A DNA stretch of 64,000 bases from Ailurus styani (taxonomy: Eukaryota; Chordata; Mammalia; Carnivora; Ailuridae): the NCBI GenBank assembly GCA_002007465.1, contig LNAC01000750.1, forward strand, positions 781,983 through 845,982, read 5' to 3'. Below, piece by piece: positions 44,553-57,812 of the stretch (positions are counted from its first letter, which is position 1; the number at the start of each line of letters is the position of its first letter). The notes beneath the pieces were generated by a model. That model had not been told where the DNA came from. It searched no databases and worked only from the letters and a program-made list of their open reading frames with translations. A program made the position numbers and the translations under genes.

Positions 44553-45600
44553 GAGTTTTAATTTTTGTTTAGGTGGGTTATACTGCACTTATTTTAATCT
44601 TTAAAGAAAAACATACCTCTTTTAAACTAAATTCAACAAGATTTTTTTCAAGCTAGACATTTTTGTGCATAGAGCCAGTCTATAAAACCTTATCCTCTAA
44701 CCTCTTTTCCCGACAAAATACAGCCTAACTTAAAAATGGAGAGAAAGGTCATTATCATAAAGCAGAGGGTTTGAGACAGAGATTGCCTATTCATATGCAG
44801 TAGCATGTAAATTCCAAGAGGCAAGTGTCCAGAGTAGCACATAAACTGTAGTGTATCAGTGGCGCTTGTTAATGGTGAGTTTTGATGATGATGATACAGC
44901 ATTGTTACTATATACAAACAGCATGAGCATCAAGAATATAAAAAATGAAACAGATGTCATTCCTCACTCCATCCTCTTGGCTCACAAAAAAATTAGTCAG
45001 TCAAACCAAAAAAAAGAATTTGTTATGGTTCTGATTCTCCTACATGCGTGCACACAAGTATGTGTGTGTATAATGCCCCATCAATATGTTCCTCGGCGGT
45101 GAACTTCAAATCATATTTTAAAACAATTAAAACAAGCAGTGTATAGAACCTCAGGGATCATATTTTTTAAAGTCCTTAAACATTTCAAATTCACTTTTAC
45201 GATTTAGTTATAAACAGATCATACATCAATTTCTCTTTGTGGGGCCACCTTCAGTGAAAGATTTCATTTCTTTCTATGAATAAATCTAAGTATTTACCTG
45301 TAAAAAGGTAATTTACCTCTACATTTTCAATATTGTGAGCTAAGAGAAAATGCATATCACTGATTTTTTAATGAAGTGAAATCTATCTATGCAGTCAATA
45401 GAGAAAAATAAAGAATAATACACAAGTATCACATAAAGGTTTTCTAAGAGAACATACAGATGGTGAAGCCAACCCTAATGTTGCTTTACTGTGAAATGAT
45501 GCCCACAGATAACCTAGAAAGGATGAGGAATATAGGCAAACATCCTTCTTGGACACATCATCCACCATACTTCCTCTGAACTGTGGGGATTATGAGAATC
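44553..45600. other. Unassigned AT-rich DNA
   Basis: No recognised element or credible frame. Confidence 0.45.
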
Positions 45601-46060
45601 CCACCTTAGACTTCTCGCTCTATCTATTCTCCTTGGTTGATTTCATGTATGCCTATGGATTCAACAGCCACCTTCAAAGCAATTACTCCCAAATCCATTT
45701 CTAGACAGGTCTACCCTGTCTCCTGAGAACAAATCTTTTTTCAACTGCCTGTTGGGCATTTCCATGTGGATATACCACATGAATGTTAGATACCTAACAC
45801 TCAACATTATCTTAACCCACTATCTTCCCTCCCCATACCTGCTGCACCTCATTTATTTCAGATTTTAATTAATGATCCCTGCCTTCCTAAACTGATTCAA
45901 TGCCCTCACAATCACCTCACCACCCATTATATTGAAAGTGCTTCAAACAAGCTCCTTCTCTGTGTACTATTGCTTCATGGATATTCTCCAACCTTCCAAA
46001 CCCCATAGTTTCAGTTACAGACCATTTTATTTTGATCTGGTTTTAGTTCTCAGACTACTG
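45600..46060 (+). mobile_element. L2 LINE fragment (RT region), sense
   Basis: 'attactcccaaatccatttc', 'ctgagaacaaatcttttttcaactgcctg', 'gggcatttccatgtggatat' and 'acactcaacattatctta' follow the L2 reverse transcriptase end (a DDSQI-like stretch, then a NCLL..ISTWM-like stretch). No open frame remains. Confidence 0.65.
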
Positions 46061-46980
46061 TCTTGGATTGAACAGAGGCATTTTAACTGAAGGCACATGA
46101 ACTATAAAGGACTCTAGAGGTGGATTTCACAATTATATGACTCCATTAAAATGACCTGGAAGATTCTGTGTATGGCTACATATATATTTCTTCTAGATCT
46201 ATAGATATTTAATAAGTTTCTCAAAGCTGAAAATTTTCTAAAACACAGGCTGCTACCCTCCAGATGCTGCCTGCTTCCAGTCTACCCTCACCTAGAATGT
46301 GATCTATGGGCCATTATTGATAATCTTCAATCATTCCTGCCCATTCTTACACCAAAGACTGGCTTCCAGACAGTCCAGATATCTGGAGTCCCTGCTGCCC
46401 TGTAAGGGAAGAGAAGATATTTTTTGAGATCCCTGTTGGAAGGCAGCTCAGTTTTGTTTATTTGTTTTGTTTTGTTTTGAGTTTGCTGAGAGGAAGGTCT
46501 GACACAGTCTTCCACAAGCCAATCCTATTCTCTAAAGACAGGTGCTTCCCCTACACATTCTCTGGGTTAACTAAGGAGGTTGTGTTTGAAGTGAAAACCA
46601 CTAGGCTACTTAGAATTAATGGTAGAGTTTGCTACTAACCAGCCAGGGTTGACCTACCAGCTTCCTGCAACTAACAGGAATCTCCAGAGTTTGGGGATAC
46701 AGCTGCAGGTGAGGGGGGCTCCCAGCAAATCTCAGAACCTTGTAACCTTCTTTCTTCTAGTAGCAACACAATGCTTAGGGAAGTTCACTAGTGTTCCAGA
46801 GATCTCTGGGTCCTTTCTCCTATAAATATAAGTACTCCGAGTTTACTTGCCTTGGCTGGGCAGACCCTTTTGGTCTATTTTACTCAGAACTTCCACCACC
46901 AACATTGCCTGTGATGCCAATCTGCCATTTTTTGCTTATGGGACACTACACACATGGCACTTCCACCAATAAGACACACG
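46061..46980. other. Unassigned DNA
   Basis: No recognised element. A (gtttt)n-like run lies at about 46455-46480. Confidence 0.45.
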
Positions 46981-46981
46981 T

Positions 46982-47010
46982 ATACACACACACACACACA
47001 CACACACACT
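46982..47010. repeat. (CA)n microsatellite
   Basis: About 13 CA units. Confidence 0.93.
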
Positions 47011-47962
47011 GTGAGCATGACTTTTTTTTTTTTTACAGTCAGATCTTGGAGGACTTTGGTTTGGTTTTGGCTTTGGTTTTGATCTAAATTTTAGTTAGTT
47101 AACATACAGTGCAATACTGGTTTCTGGAGTAGAACTCAGTAATCATGTACATACAACATACAGTGCTCATCACAAAAACTGCACTCCCTAATACCCTGCG
47201 CCCATCCCGCCCATCCCCCCACCCACCTCTCTCCATCTACTCTCTGTTTATTCTGTTGCTAAGAGTCTCCTACAGTTTATTTCCCTCTCTTCCCCCCACC
47301 CTTCCCATGTGTTCATGTCTTCTTTCTTAAGTTCCACAAATGAGTCAGATCATTTGGAATTTTTCTCTGACTTATTTCACTTAGAATAATACACTTTAGC
47401 TCCATCCACATTTTTGCAAATGGCAAGACCTCATACTTTTTGATGGGTGAGTAATATTCCATTACATATATATATTATACACACACACACACACACCACA
47501 TCTTCTTTAGCCATTCACCTCTTGGTGGACTTTTAGGCGCTCTCCATAGTTTGGCTATTTTTGATAATGCTGCAACAAACATTGGGTGCATGTACCCTTT
47601 TGAATCTGTATTTTTGTGTCCTTTGGGTAATACATAGTAGTTCAATTGCTGGGGATAATAGGGTAGCTCTATTTTTAACTATTTGATGAACCTTCATACT
47701 GTTCTCCAGAGTGGCTGTACCAGTTTGTATTCCCACCAAAAGTGCAAGGGGTTTCCCCTTTCTTCCCATCTTTGCCAACACCTGTTGCTTCTTGTGTTGT
47801 TAATTTTAGCCATTCTGACAGGTGTGAGGTAGTATGTCATCATGATTTTGATTTGTATTTCCCTGATGCCAAGTGATGTTGAGCATCTTTTCATGTGTCT
47901 GTCAGCCATCTGAATGTCTTCTTTGGAAAAGTGTCTATTCATGTCTTCGGCCCACTTTCTTT

Positions 47963-48216
47963 CTTCCTTCCTTCCTTCCTTCCTTCCTTCCTTCCTTCCT
48001 TCCTTCCTTCCTTCCTTTTCTTTCTTAAAAAAGATTTTATTTATTTGACAGACAGAGAAAGAGAGAGCACAAGCAAGGGGAGTCACAGGCAGAGGAAGAG
48101 GGAGAAGCAGACTCCCTTCTGATCAGACAGCCTGATGCAGGGCTCGATCCCAGGACCCCAGGATCATGACCTGAGCTGAAAGCGGCTGCTTTAACTGACC
48201 GAGCTACCCAGGCACT
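47963..48216 (-). mobile_element. can-SINE, antisense, with (TTCC)n-expanded tail
   Basis: Body 'aaaaaagattttatttattt', 'gggctcgatcccaggacccc', 'gaccgagctacccaggcact'. The tail side is a (TTCC)n run of about 12 units (47963-48014). Related flanks cttcggcccactttctt (47945-47961) and cttcatcagcccatttctt (48217-48235) in L1 ORF2 are the target duplication. Confidence 0.92.
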
Positions 48217-50038
48217 CTTCATCAGCCCATTTCTTAACTGGATTATTTGGTTTTTGGATACTGAGTTTGATAAACTCTGTATAGACTTGAGATACTAACA
48301 CTTTATCAGATATGTCATTTGCAGGTATCTTCTCCCATTCCATAGGTTGCCATCTAGTTTTATTGATTGTTGCCTTTGCTGTGCAGAAGGTTTTCATCTT
48401 GTTGAAGTCCCAACAGCTCATTTTTGCTTTTGTTTCCCTTACCTCCATCAATGTGTCTAGCAAGAAGTTGCTGTGGCTGAGGTCAAAAAGGTCCTGTCTG
48501 TGTTCTTTTCTAGGATTTTGATGGATTCCTGTCTCTCTCACATTGAGGTCTTTCATCCATTTTTAATTTACTTTTGTGTATGGTTTAAGAAAGTGGTCTA
48601 ACCTCATTCTTTTGCATGTTATTGTCCAGTTTTGCCAATACCATTTGTTGAAGAGACTGTCTTTTCCATTGGATATTCTTTCCTGCTTTGTTGAAGTTTA
48701 GTTGATCACATAGTTGTGGGTCCAACTCTGGGTTCTCTATTCTGTTCCACTGATCTATGTCTGTTTTTGTGCAAGTACCATACTATCTTGATGACTACAT
48801 CTTTGTAATATAGCTTGAAATCTGGAATCATGATGCCACCAGTTTTGTTCTTTTTCAGAATTGCTTTGGCTATTTAGGGTCTTTTGTGGTTCCATACAAA
48901 TTTTAGGATTGTTTGTTCCAGCTCTGTGAAAAATGCTGATGACCTTTTGATAGGGATTGCTTTAAATGTGTAGATTGCTTTGGGTAATATAGACATTTTA
49001 ACTATGTTTCATCTTCCAATCCATGAGCATGGAATGCTTTTCCATTTCTTGGTGTCCTCTTCCATTTATTTTGTAAGTGTTCTATAGTTTTCAGTATAGA
49101 ACTTTTACCTCTTTAGTTAGGTTTATTCGTGGGCATCTTAGTGTTTTTGGTGCAATTGCAAATGGGATTGGTTCCTTGATTTTTTTTCTGTTGCTTCATT
49201 GTTGGTGTATGGAACTGCAACAGATTTCTGCACATTGATTTTATATCCTGCAACTTTGCTAAATTCATGCATTCGTTCTAGCAATTTTTTGGAGGGGTCT
49301 TTCAGATTTTCTACATAGAATATCATGTCATCTGCAAATAGTGAAAGCTTGACTTCTTCCTTGCTGATTTAGATGTTGTTTATTCCTTTTTGTTGTCTGA
49401 TTGCTGAGGCTAAGACATTCATTCCTATGTTAAATAGTAATGGGGAGAGTGGACATCTCTATCTTGTTCCTGACCATAGGGAAAACGTTCTCAGTTTTTC
49501 CCAATTGAGGGTGATATTATCTGTGGGTCTTTCACATATGGCATTTATGAGGTTGAGGCATACTCTATCTATCCCTGCTTTGTTGAGAGTTTTTACCAAG
49601 AAAAGATGTTGTATTTTGTTAAATGATTTTTCTGCACATATTGACTTAGGTTCTTATTCTTTCCTTTATTAATGTGGTCTATCACATTGATTGTTTTGTG
49701 AATACTGAACCACCTCTGCAGCCTAGTAATAAGTCCCACTTGGTTGTGGTGAAAAATTCTTTAAATGTATTGTTGAATGTGATTTTCTAGCATTTTATTG
49801 AGAATTTTTGCATCCATGTTCATCAGAGATATAGGTCTGTAATTCTCGTTTTTAGTGGGGTCTTTGTCTGGTTTTGGAATCAAGGTAATGTCGCTTTCAT
49901 AGAATGAGTTTGGGAGTTTTCCTTCCATTCTATATTTTGAAACAGTTAGAGAATAGGTATTAACTCTTCCTTAAATGTCTGGTAGAATCTCCCTCAGAAG
50001 TTAACTGACCCTGGACTTTTGTTTGTTGGGAGATTTTT

Positions 50039-50224
50039 AAAAAAATATTTTATTTATTCATTTGAGAGAGATAGAGAGCACAAGCACAGGACGCAACAGA
50101 GGGAGAGGGAGAAGCGAGCTCTCCATGGAGCAGGGAGCCCAATGTGGGACTTGATCCCAGGACCCTGGGATCATGACCTGAGCCAAAGGCAGATGCTTAA
50201 CAAGCTAGAAGCACCCAGGTGCCG
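50039..50224 (-). mobile_element. can-SINE, antisense
   Basis: 'tattttatttattcatttga', 'gggacttgatcccaggaccc', 'gggatcatgacctgagccaa'. Target duplication ttgggagattttt at 50026-50038 and 50229-50241. Confidence 0.95.
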
Positions 50225-51714
50225 CTTATTGGGAGATTTTTGATTACTGATTCAAGTTGTTTGCTGGATTTGGGTCTGTTCAGATTTTCTATTTCTTCCT
50301 GTTTTGGGTTAGATAGTTTGTAAGTTTCTAGGAATTGTCCATTTTTTCCAGATTACCCAGTTCATTGGCATATAATTTTTCATAATATTCTCTTATAATT
50401 ATTTGCATATCTGTGGTATGGGTTGTGATCTCTCCTTTTGCATTCATGATTTTATCTATCTGGGTCCTGTCTCTTTTCCTTTTGATAAGTCTGGCTAGGG
50501 GCTTATCAATTTTATTAATTTTTTTGAGGAACCACCTCTTAGTTTTGTTGATCTGTTCTTCTGGGAGTTTTTGTTGTCTCTTTCTCTAACATTTATTTCT
50601 GCTCTAATCTTTAATATTTCCCTTAATCTGCTGGATTTAGGCTTTATTTGCTATTCCTTTTTTAACTCCTTTAGATGTAAGGTTAGATTGTGTTTTTGAC
50701 AATTTTCTTGCTTCTTGAGTAAGGCCTGTATTGCTATATACTTCCCTCTTAGGACTGCCTTTGCAGCATCCCAAAGGTTTTGGACTGTTATGTTTTTATT
50801 TTCACTTGCGATTCAATGTATTTTGTATTTCTTCTTCAATTTTCTGGTTGACCCATTCATTCTTTAGTAGGATGTTCTTTAACCTCCATGTATTTGGGGT
50901 CTTCCCCAATTTTTTTTTTGTGGTTGATGTTGAGTTTCATAGTATTGTGACCTGAAAATATGCATGGTCTGATCTCAATCTTTTGGTGCTTGTTAAGGCC
51001 TGATTTGTGATCCCATATGTGATCTATTTTGGCGAATATTCCATGTGCACTCAAGAAGAATATGTAGTCTGCTGCTTTAGAATGAAATGCTCTGAATATA
51101 ACTGTTAAGTCCATGTGGGCTAGTGTATCATTCATAGCCACTGTATCCTTATTGATTTTCTGCTTCTATAACCTGTCCATTGCTGTAAGTGGGGTGTTAA
51201 AGTCCCCTACTATTATTGTATTATCCATGAGCTTCTTCATATCTATTATTAATTGATTTATATATTTGGGTGCTCCCAAGTTGGGAGCATAGATATTTAC
51301 AGTTGTTAGATCTCTTGATGGATAGACCCCTTTGTTATGATATAATATCCTTCATCTCTTGCTACAGTCTTTGTTTTAAAATCTAGTTTGTCTACATACG
51401 GCTATTCCAGCTTTCTTTTGATGTTCATTAGGATGGTGGATCATTCTCCATCCCCTCACTTTCAACCTGCAGGTGACTTTAAGTCTAAAATGAGTCTCTC
51501 ATAGGCAGCATATAGGTGGATCTTGGTTTTTTATCCATTCTGATACCCTATGTCTTTTGATTGGAGCATTTAGTCCATTTACATTCAGAGTGATTATTGA
51601 AAGATCTGAATTTAGTGCCATTGTGTTACCTGTAGAGTTGGTTTTTCTGGTGATGTTTTCTCGTCCTTTCCAGTCTTTGTTGCTTTTGGTATTTTTTTCT
51701 CCACTCAAAGAGTC

Positions 51715-52575
51715 CCCCTTAAAATTTATTTCAGGGCTGATTTAGTGGTCATGAACTCCGTTTTAGGGGGGCAACTCTATCTCTCCCTCTCTTTTGAATG
51801 ACAGCCTTGCTGGAGAAAGAATTCTTGGCTGCATATTTTTCCCATTCAGCATGTTGAATATATCATGCCACTGTCTTCTGGCCTGCTACAATTCTATGGA
51901 TAGATCTGCTGCAAACCTCATCTGTCTTCCCTTGTAGGTTAAGGATATGTTCTCCCTTGCTGCTTTCAGGATTCTTTCTTTGTCTGTGTATTTTGTGAAT
52001 TTGACTATGATATGCCTTGGTGATGGTTGGCTTTTGTTGAATTTAATGGGAGTTCTCTGTGCTTCTTGGATTTAAATGCCTATATCCTTCTCCAGATTAG
52101 AGAAGTTTTCAGCTATAATTTGCTTGAATAAACCTTCTGCCCCTTTTTCTCTCCATCGTCTGGGATTCCCGTGATGTGAATTTTTATTAATTTGCTGAAT
52201 TCTCCAAGTCTACCTTCATGATTCATTACCTTTCTTTCCCTCTTCTTTTCAGCTTCATTATTTTCCATAATTTTATCTTCTATATCATTTATTTTTTCCT
52301 CTGTTTCATCCATCCTCATTTTTATGACTTCCATTTGTGTTTGCATCTTGGTTGTAGCATTTTTAATTTGGCCTGACTAGATTTTAGGGTTTTTTTTTAT
52401 CTCTGTAGTAAGGGATTCTCTAGTGTCTTCTATTTTTTGTTAAGCCCAGCTAGTATCCTTATTATTGTTGATTTAAATTCTAGTTCAGACATCTTACTTA
52501 TTCTTCATTGATTAAATCTCTGACTATCATTTCTTCCTGTTCTTTCTTTTGGGGTGGATTCTTCCATCTTGTCAT
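51715..52575 (-). pseudogene. L1 ORF1, copy D
   Basis: Start near 52575 reads MTRWKNPPQKKEQEEMIV. The coiled-coil part is still open (52346-52113): MRMDETEEKINDIEDKIMEN and NHEGRLGEFSKLIKIHITGI. The RNA-binding domain follows in broken frames, ending near 51715. Stops and frameshifts abolish the protein. Confidence 0.82.
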
Positions 52576-52769
52576 TTCAGAGGAAAAAAAAGAAATATAA
52601 GCATAAATAAATAATAAAAATTGAAAACATTCAAAATAAAATAAGGTAAAATAAAATACATAAAGGAAGCTAGGTCCTAGGTGTCTTTTGGTCTTCTTGT
52701 CATGAACTGCTTGGTAGAAAAAAGGTAGAAAGAAAGAAAAGAGAAAGAAGAAAATTTAAAATTAAAAAA

Positions 52770-52922
52770 TATATGCCATGTGATTTCACTCATATATGGA
52801 ATTTAAGAAACAAAACTGATGAGCATAAGGGAAGACAAAGAAAATAAAATAAGATAAAAACAGAGAGGGAGACAAACTATAAGAGACTTAACTGTAGGAA
52901 ACAAACTGAGGGTTGCTGGAGG
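52770..52922 (+). mobile_element. Inverted L1 3'-UTR piece in copy D 5' UTR
   Basis: 'gatttcactcatatatggaat...caaactataagagacttaac...aaactgagggttgctgg' is sense L1 3' UTR but stops before the usual 3' end and has no A-tail. It interrupts antisense L1 5' UTR. Confidence 0.8.
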
Positions 52923-53309
52923 GGAGCTGTAGCCCTTGCTGGTGCATTTGTTCCCATATTGGTAGGCAGTGTAGCTCAATAGTCCCACAGGGTCTTTTGC
53001 CTGCAGAGAGGCTGTATCAGCTCCCCCTAATGCACTCCAAGTAGCAGAATCACTTCTCCCTGTGTGACTCTGGGGATCTTCAGGCTGCCCACTGCTGGGA
53101 CTCCTGCACCGGAGCACCACCCAGCTCCCCAGGGGTGAACCTGACTATGTCACAAACCTCAGAAACCTCAGAATCTTCATTCTGCTATTTATAGAAAAAT
53201 GGCAGTATTGTAGCCTTCTCCTTTTCCCCCATCAATGGTTCTGAGCAATTGTTTTCTTGTGCAGTCCCTTGAGTGTGTTTTTGCTCTTTTTTTCCCCTCT
53301 GTACTTTTT

Positions 53310-53845
53310 CTCTCTAAGTGTACAGTTGATGAAGTTTTACATAAATACACACTCATGCAATCACTATCCAAATAAAAATATAGAACATTTCCCTCACTTT
53401 AGAAAATTTGTTAATGCTCCTTTCCAAAGTCATCAGAGGTAATTACTGTGTTCACTTTATTAACAGAGATTAGCTTTGCCCATTTTGAACTTCTTTTAAG
53501 AAAATACAGTACAAATTCTTTTATGTCTGTCTTCCTTCATTAAAGAAAAGTGTTTTAGATTCATCGGTATTTATACATGTACCAGCATTTTAAATAACTG
53601 TGTGCTATTCCATTGCATAAATATACCACACTTTTATATCCATTCTCCTGTTGATAGGCAAACTATTTCCAGTTTGTACTACTAGTAAAGAATTTGGCTT
53701 TGAATATTATCATGTAAATTATTTTGTGATCATAAACACCCACTTTTCTTGGCCGTATACCTGGGAGTGGAATTTCTGGTTCATAGAATAACTGTATGTT
53801 TGACTTTATTAAAAAACTTCCAAATTATTTTAAAAAGTGGTTGTA
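53310..53845 (-). mobile_element. Old L1M 3' end, antisense
   Basis: 'taagtgtacagttgatgaagttttac', 'aaaatatagaacatttcc', 'tgctattccattgcataaatatacc', 'gtatacctgggagtggaatt'. This is reverse L1ME/L1MC 3' UTR and ORF2 end. Confidence 0.75.
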
Positions 53846-53849
53846 TAGA

Positions 53850-55675
53850 CTTCCAGTTTCAACTCAGAGATTTAGAGAGCTAGAAGAAGTACTGCTTCCA
53901 GTATTACAACATAACCATAAAGCTGGACATAATGCAAATAAATGATTTTTCTTGAACCCATTAGGGAATTGAGTTTTCAGGGAGAACACTAAACAGAAAA
54001 CTGGAGAAGATATAGCCTCTTACAGAGGAAATAGGAGGATACAAGAATTTTTTATTTAACCTAGAGCAGAAGCCATCAGATACCATATAAACTGATAAGA
54101 TTCAGCTTCTTTATGAATTTAATGAATTGTTAAAACTAAGAGGGGGCTAGTATGAGAATGTGAAGTTCCTGGGGGCCATAGACAAGAAGGTTTTCACCAT
54201 CTTTCTTTTCCTTCATGAACTCCACCACATACTCACAGTGAAGACCAGGAAATAGTCAACAGAAAATTTCAAACATAAAGAAGCTATCTGGGAGAGGACG
54301 GTGGGAGGAGTAACAGTTGCTCCTAAAACTTCTTCTAAACTCATTTACTACATTTTTCCTACCGAAGTAAAACTGTAACCTGCAGGGCAAAAGCAACAGC
54401 AGCAGCAGCAACAACAACAACAAAACTTGTCACCTGAGGGCTCTGTGGAAATACATTGCAGCTGAGGAAGGGACAGGACAAAACATCTCTCCCTCAGGGC
54501 AGAGAAGGAATATATGTTAGGCCCAGCACCTGCAGCTGGGGGGAGGCAAGGCCACACTCCAAGACCCAGGTTCACAGAACCTAAGATTAATGCTTAGCCA
54601 GAACATTAGGCAATCCTTCTCTCTTATTCCCCACCAGCCCACTAACAAATAATAATAAAAGCTAACTGTTAAATACAGCTGGAAAATCTTCATGATACAG
54701 ATTATCTCTGGGATTAGCAGTATAAAAGAAAAATCCAAAACTAAGCAGGGAGTAAAAATTGAGAGAAATAAAAACTCCGGCAAACTTGCCTAGCCCTAAG
54801 CTCAAGATATCATTAGAGAAATTTGAAACCTGTAGTGCACTGAGGGTAACCATACCAATGACAAACCAAATTCAGCCCAGCTCCTCACTCAGTTAATCAA
54901 ACTCCTACACTAGAGGCCTAGCAGGAGTAAAGACATGCTCTTCTCCAAGCAATCCCCCCCACACACACAAATTTACTTCAGTCTGTAATGTTCTATAAGT
55001 TTCTAGTTTCAACAAAAAATTATGAGGAATACAAAAATGTAAGAAAACCAGTCTAAAAAGACAAAGCAAACATCAGGACCAAACTAAAATATGACAGAGA
55101 TGTAAAAAGTATCAGACAAGGAATTTAAAATTACTGTCATTAATAGGCTAAAAGATTCAATGGAAAAGGTAGACAATGTACAAGATCAGACAGGTAACTT
55201 CAGCAGAGAGATGGAAACAATAACAAAAGATCAAATGGAAATGCAAGAGGGGGGAAAGAAAGAGTGACAGAGATAAAGGATGCTTCCTGTGGGCTCATCA
55301 GCTGAAAAAAAGAATCAGTGAGCTTGTCAGTATGTTAAAGAAATTACCCAAGCCAAGACACAAAGAGAAATGAGTAAAAAAACCAAAAAACAAAAACTCC
55401 AGAAAATCTGAAAGTTACTGTACAATACCAAGTGTACATATAATTGGAATCCCAGAAGTAGGATCATAAGAAAATATATTTCAATAGATGTAGAAAAAAA
55501 CATTCAAGAAAATTTAACATCCATTCATGATAAAACTTTCATTAAAGAATAGCTCACAACTTTCAGAACTGTTAAAGACATCTTTTAAAAAACTCTATGC
55601 CCAACATCATATTTAATGATAAAATGCTCAATGCTTTCCCCCTAAAATCAGTAACGGGAAAGAATATCCTCTCTA
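53850..55675 (+). mobile_element. Old L1M 5' UTR/ORF1 and bit of ORF2, sense
   Basis: 53850-54980 resembles an old L1 5' UTR, with a CAG/CAA-rich stretch at about 54390-54425. 54990-55470 is A-rich ORF1-like coding (Lys/Gln/Glu-rich, a run of short coiled-coil frames). 55480-55675 has ORF2 RT words ('tttcaatagatgtagaaaaaaaca', 'catccattcatgataaaa', 'atgctttccccctaaaatca'). No open frame. The join with the antisense L1 at about 55677 is abrupt. Confidence 0.65.
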
Positions 55676-57812
55676 ACCTATTTCATTTTGTTTTAATTTA
55701 CATTTACCTAATGTTGATGTATCTTTTCCTAATTTATTGGCCATTCGGTTGTAGTGTTTTGTAAAGTGTTTGTTCATGTCTCCATTTTTCCACTGGGTTT
55801 CATTTGTCTTTGGTGTTTCTGTTATTGACATATAACTATTTAAAATATATTTTGAATATGATGCCCTTTGTGAGATAAACATAAATATTTTCCCTGTCTC
55901 TAGATTGCTATTTAACAGTGTTTTTTGAAGAGCAAAATTCTTAATTTTTATGAAGTAGGATTATCAATTTTTCCTTTAAGTTGGGAGTCAAGATTATTTT
56001 TCATACATGTATTCAAATATATATATATTTCTGATATATGTATATGTGTGTATATATATGTATATAGTTACAACATATAGTTGCTCCAGTTCCTTTTCTA
56101 AAAAATATTTCTTTACTATATTGAATGGCTTTCGTAGCTTTACTGAAAATCAACTAATGTTTTGGGTCCCTTTCTGAACTCTCTGTTCTGTCCCATTGAT
56201 ATATTTGTTTTTTCTTGCAATAGTGCTGTACTATTTTAATCACTTAAAGTTATACTAACTCGTGAAATATGGACGTATAAGTTCTCCAGCTTTATTTTTG
56301 TTCTTCATCTTCATTATTCTAGATCCTTTGAATTTCCATGTAAATTTTAGAATCAGCTTGGAATTTTCTCAAAAAAAAATTACCGAAATTTTTATTTGGA
56401 TTGGATTTAGTCTGTAGGATAACTTTTGTCTATAATTTCTCTCAGCGGTATTTTGTACTTTACAATAGAGAAATCTTGTAAATCTTTTGTAAAATTTATC
56501 CCTACATACTTGTTGATAATTAAAGCTATCATAAATGATATTATTTTAAATTACATTTCCAGTATTTGTTGGTTATAGAAATGCAATTGATTTTTGTATA
56601 TTGACCTTGCTTCCTGTGATTTTTAAATATTATTTTGTTAATTCCTTTTGATTTTATACAGACAAAATTATGACACCTATAAATAAAAGCAGTTTGACAT
56701 CTTTCTTTCAAATAATTTTGTCTTTTACTGTTCTTCCCTTATTGCACTGGTTAGAACCTCTAGTACAATTTCAAGTAAAAATGATGAGAGTAGACATCCT
56801 TGTTTTGTTTTACATAATATGCAGAATATGTCACAACTAAGTATGATAGTATGTGTAAGATTTGTGTAGATACATTTTATCAGATTGAAGAAGTCCTAAT
56901 TTATTGCCAGTTTGTTGAACTTTTTTATTAAAAATAAGTGACAAAGTTTTCAAATGCATTTTGTCAAATGTAAACATTGAGATGTTCAGTTTTTCTCCTT
57001 TATTCTATTTATATGAGGATGGCAATGATTTTTTAAGTGGAAAACAAGCTATATTCCTGGGATAAACCATAATTGTTTATGGTGTATTATCCTTTTTAAG
57101 TTACTATTGGATGTGATTTGATAATATTTTGTTCAGAATTTTTGTGTCTATGTCCATGAAAGATATTAGTTTGCAATTTTCTTTTATTATAAGGACCATA
57201 TCACGTTTTGGTGTCAGGATTATGCTGTTGTCATAAATAAAGTTGGAAAGTATTCATTCTATTTTCTGAAGGGTTTTTGTAATATTGTACTTCTTCTTTC
57301 TAAAATGTTTGGTAGAATTCACCATGAGACAATGCAGGCCTGGAGTCTTCTTTTTGGAGTGGTTTTTAATTATGGATTAAATTTATTTTAACAGATATAA
57401 TATTATTTAAACTTTCTGTTTCTTCTTATATCAATTACCTCACACATTTTGAAGAGATATTTTCCAAGAAATTTGTCTAAGTTGACAAATTTAATGGAAT
57501 GAAGTTGTTACCAATATTTTCAATATTTTATTATTTCATTAATATTTGTACGATCTGTAGTGATTTTTATAATTTGTCTTTTCTCTTTTATTTCTTTGAT
57601 CAGACTTACTTGAGATGTATCCATTTCATTAACCTTTTCAAAGAACAAAATTTTAGCTTTGTTGATTTCCAGTTAGAGTCTGTTTTCTATTTTATTAATT
57701 TCAGATCTTTATCTTTGTGATATTTTATTTGGATTTAATTCTATCTTCTATTTCTAACCAAGTTAGGAATACTTCTATTCAATAGAGGCAAAAGCCTAGA
57801 TATTTTATTTTA

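Larger units (their letters stand above)
47340..51621 (-). pseudogene. L1 ORF2, copy D
   Basis: Start at 51621 gives MALNSDLSIITLNVNGLNAP, followed by KRHRVSEWIKNQDPPICCL. Endonuclease remnants follow: DHIWDHKSGLNKHQ and SGH in place of SDH, so the catalytic Asp next to His is lost. RT remnants include [19 protein letters not shown] near 49326. The C-terminus around 48086-47694 keeps [20 protein letters not shown] and [20 protein letters not shown], where the Cys/His pattern is lost. Two SINEs and many frameshifts interrupt it. Confidence 0.88.
47060..53175 (-). mobile_element. L1 copy D, near full length, decayed, antisense
   Basis: Left to right in reverse order: a degenerate A-type tail (aaaccaaagccaaaacc on the minus strand) and 3' UTR with a (CA)n tract, the whole ORF2, ORF1, and a 5' UTR to about 53175. 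Older than copies A-C, with many stops in every ORF. Later insertions are SINEs at 47963 and 50039 and an inverted 3'-UTR piece at 52770. The 5' UTR part ('attggtaggcagtgtagctcaatagtcccac', 'ctcctgcaccggagcacc') is GC-rich. The 5' end does not reach the 'gatggcgg' start seen in copy A, so it may be slightly truncated. Confidence 0.9.

Noticed and set aside
54348..54575. Frame with a run of cysteines
   Set aside because: The run comes from a (GCA)n/(ACA)n tract read on the opposite strand inside an old L1 5' UTR.
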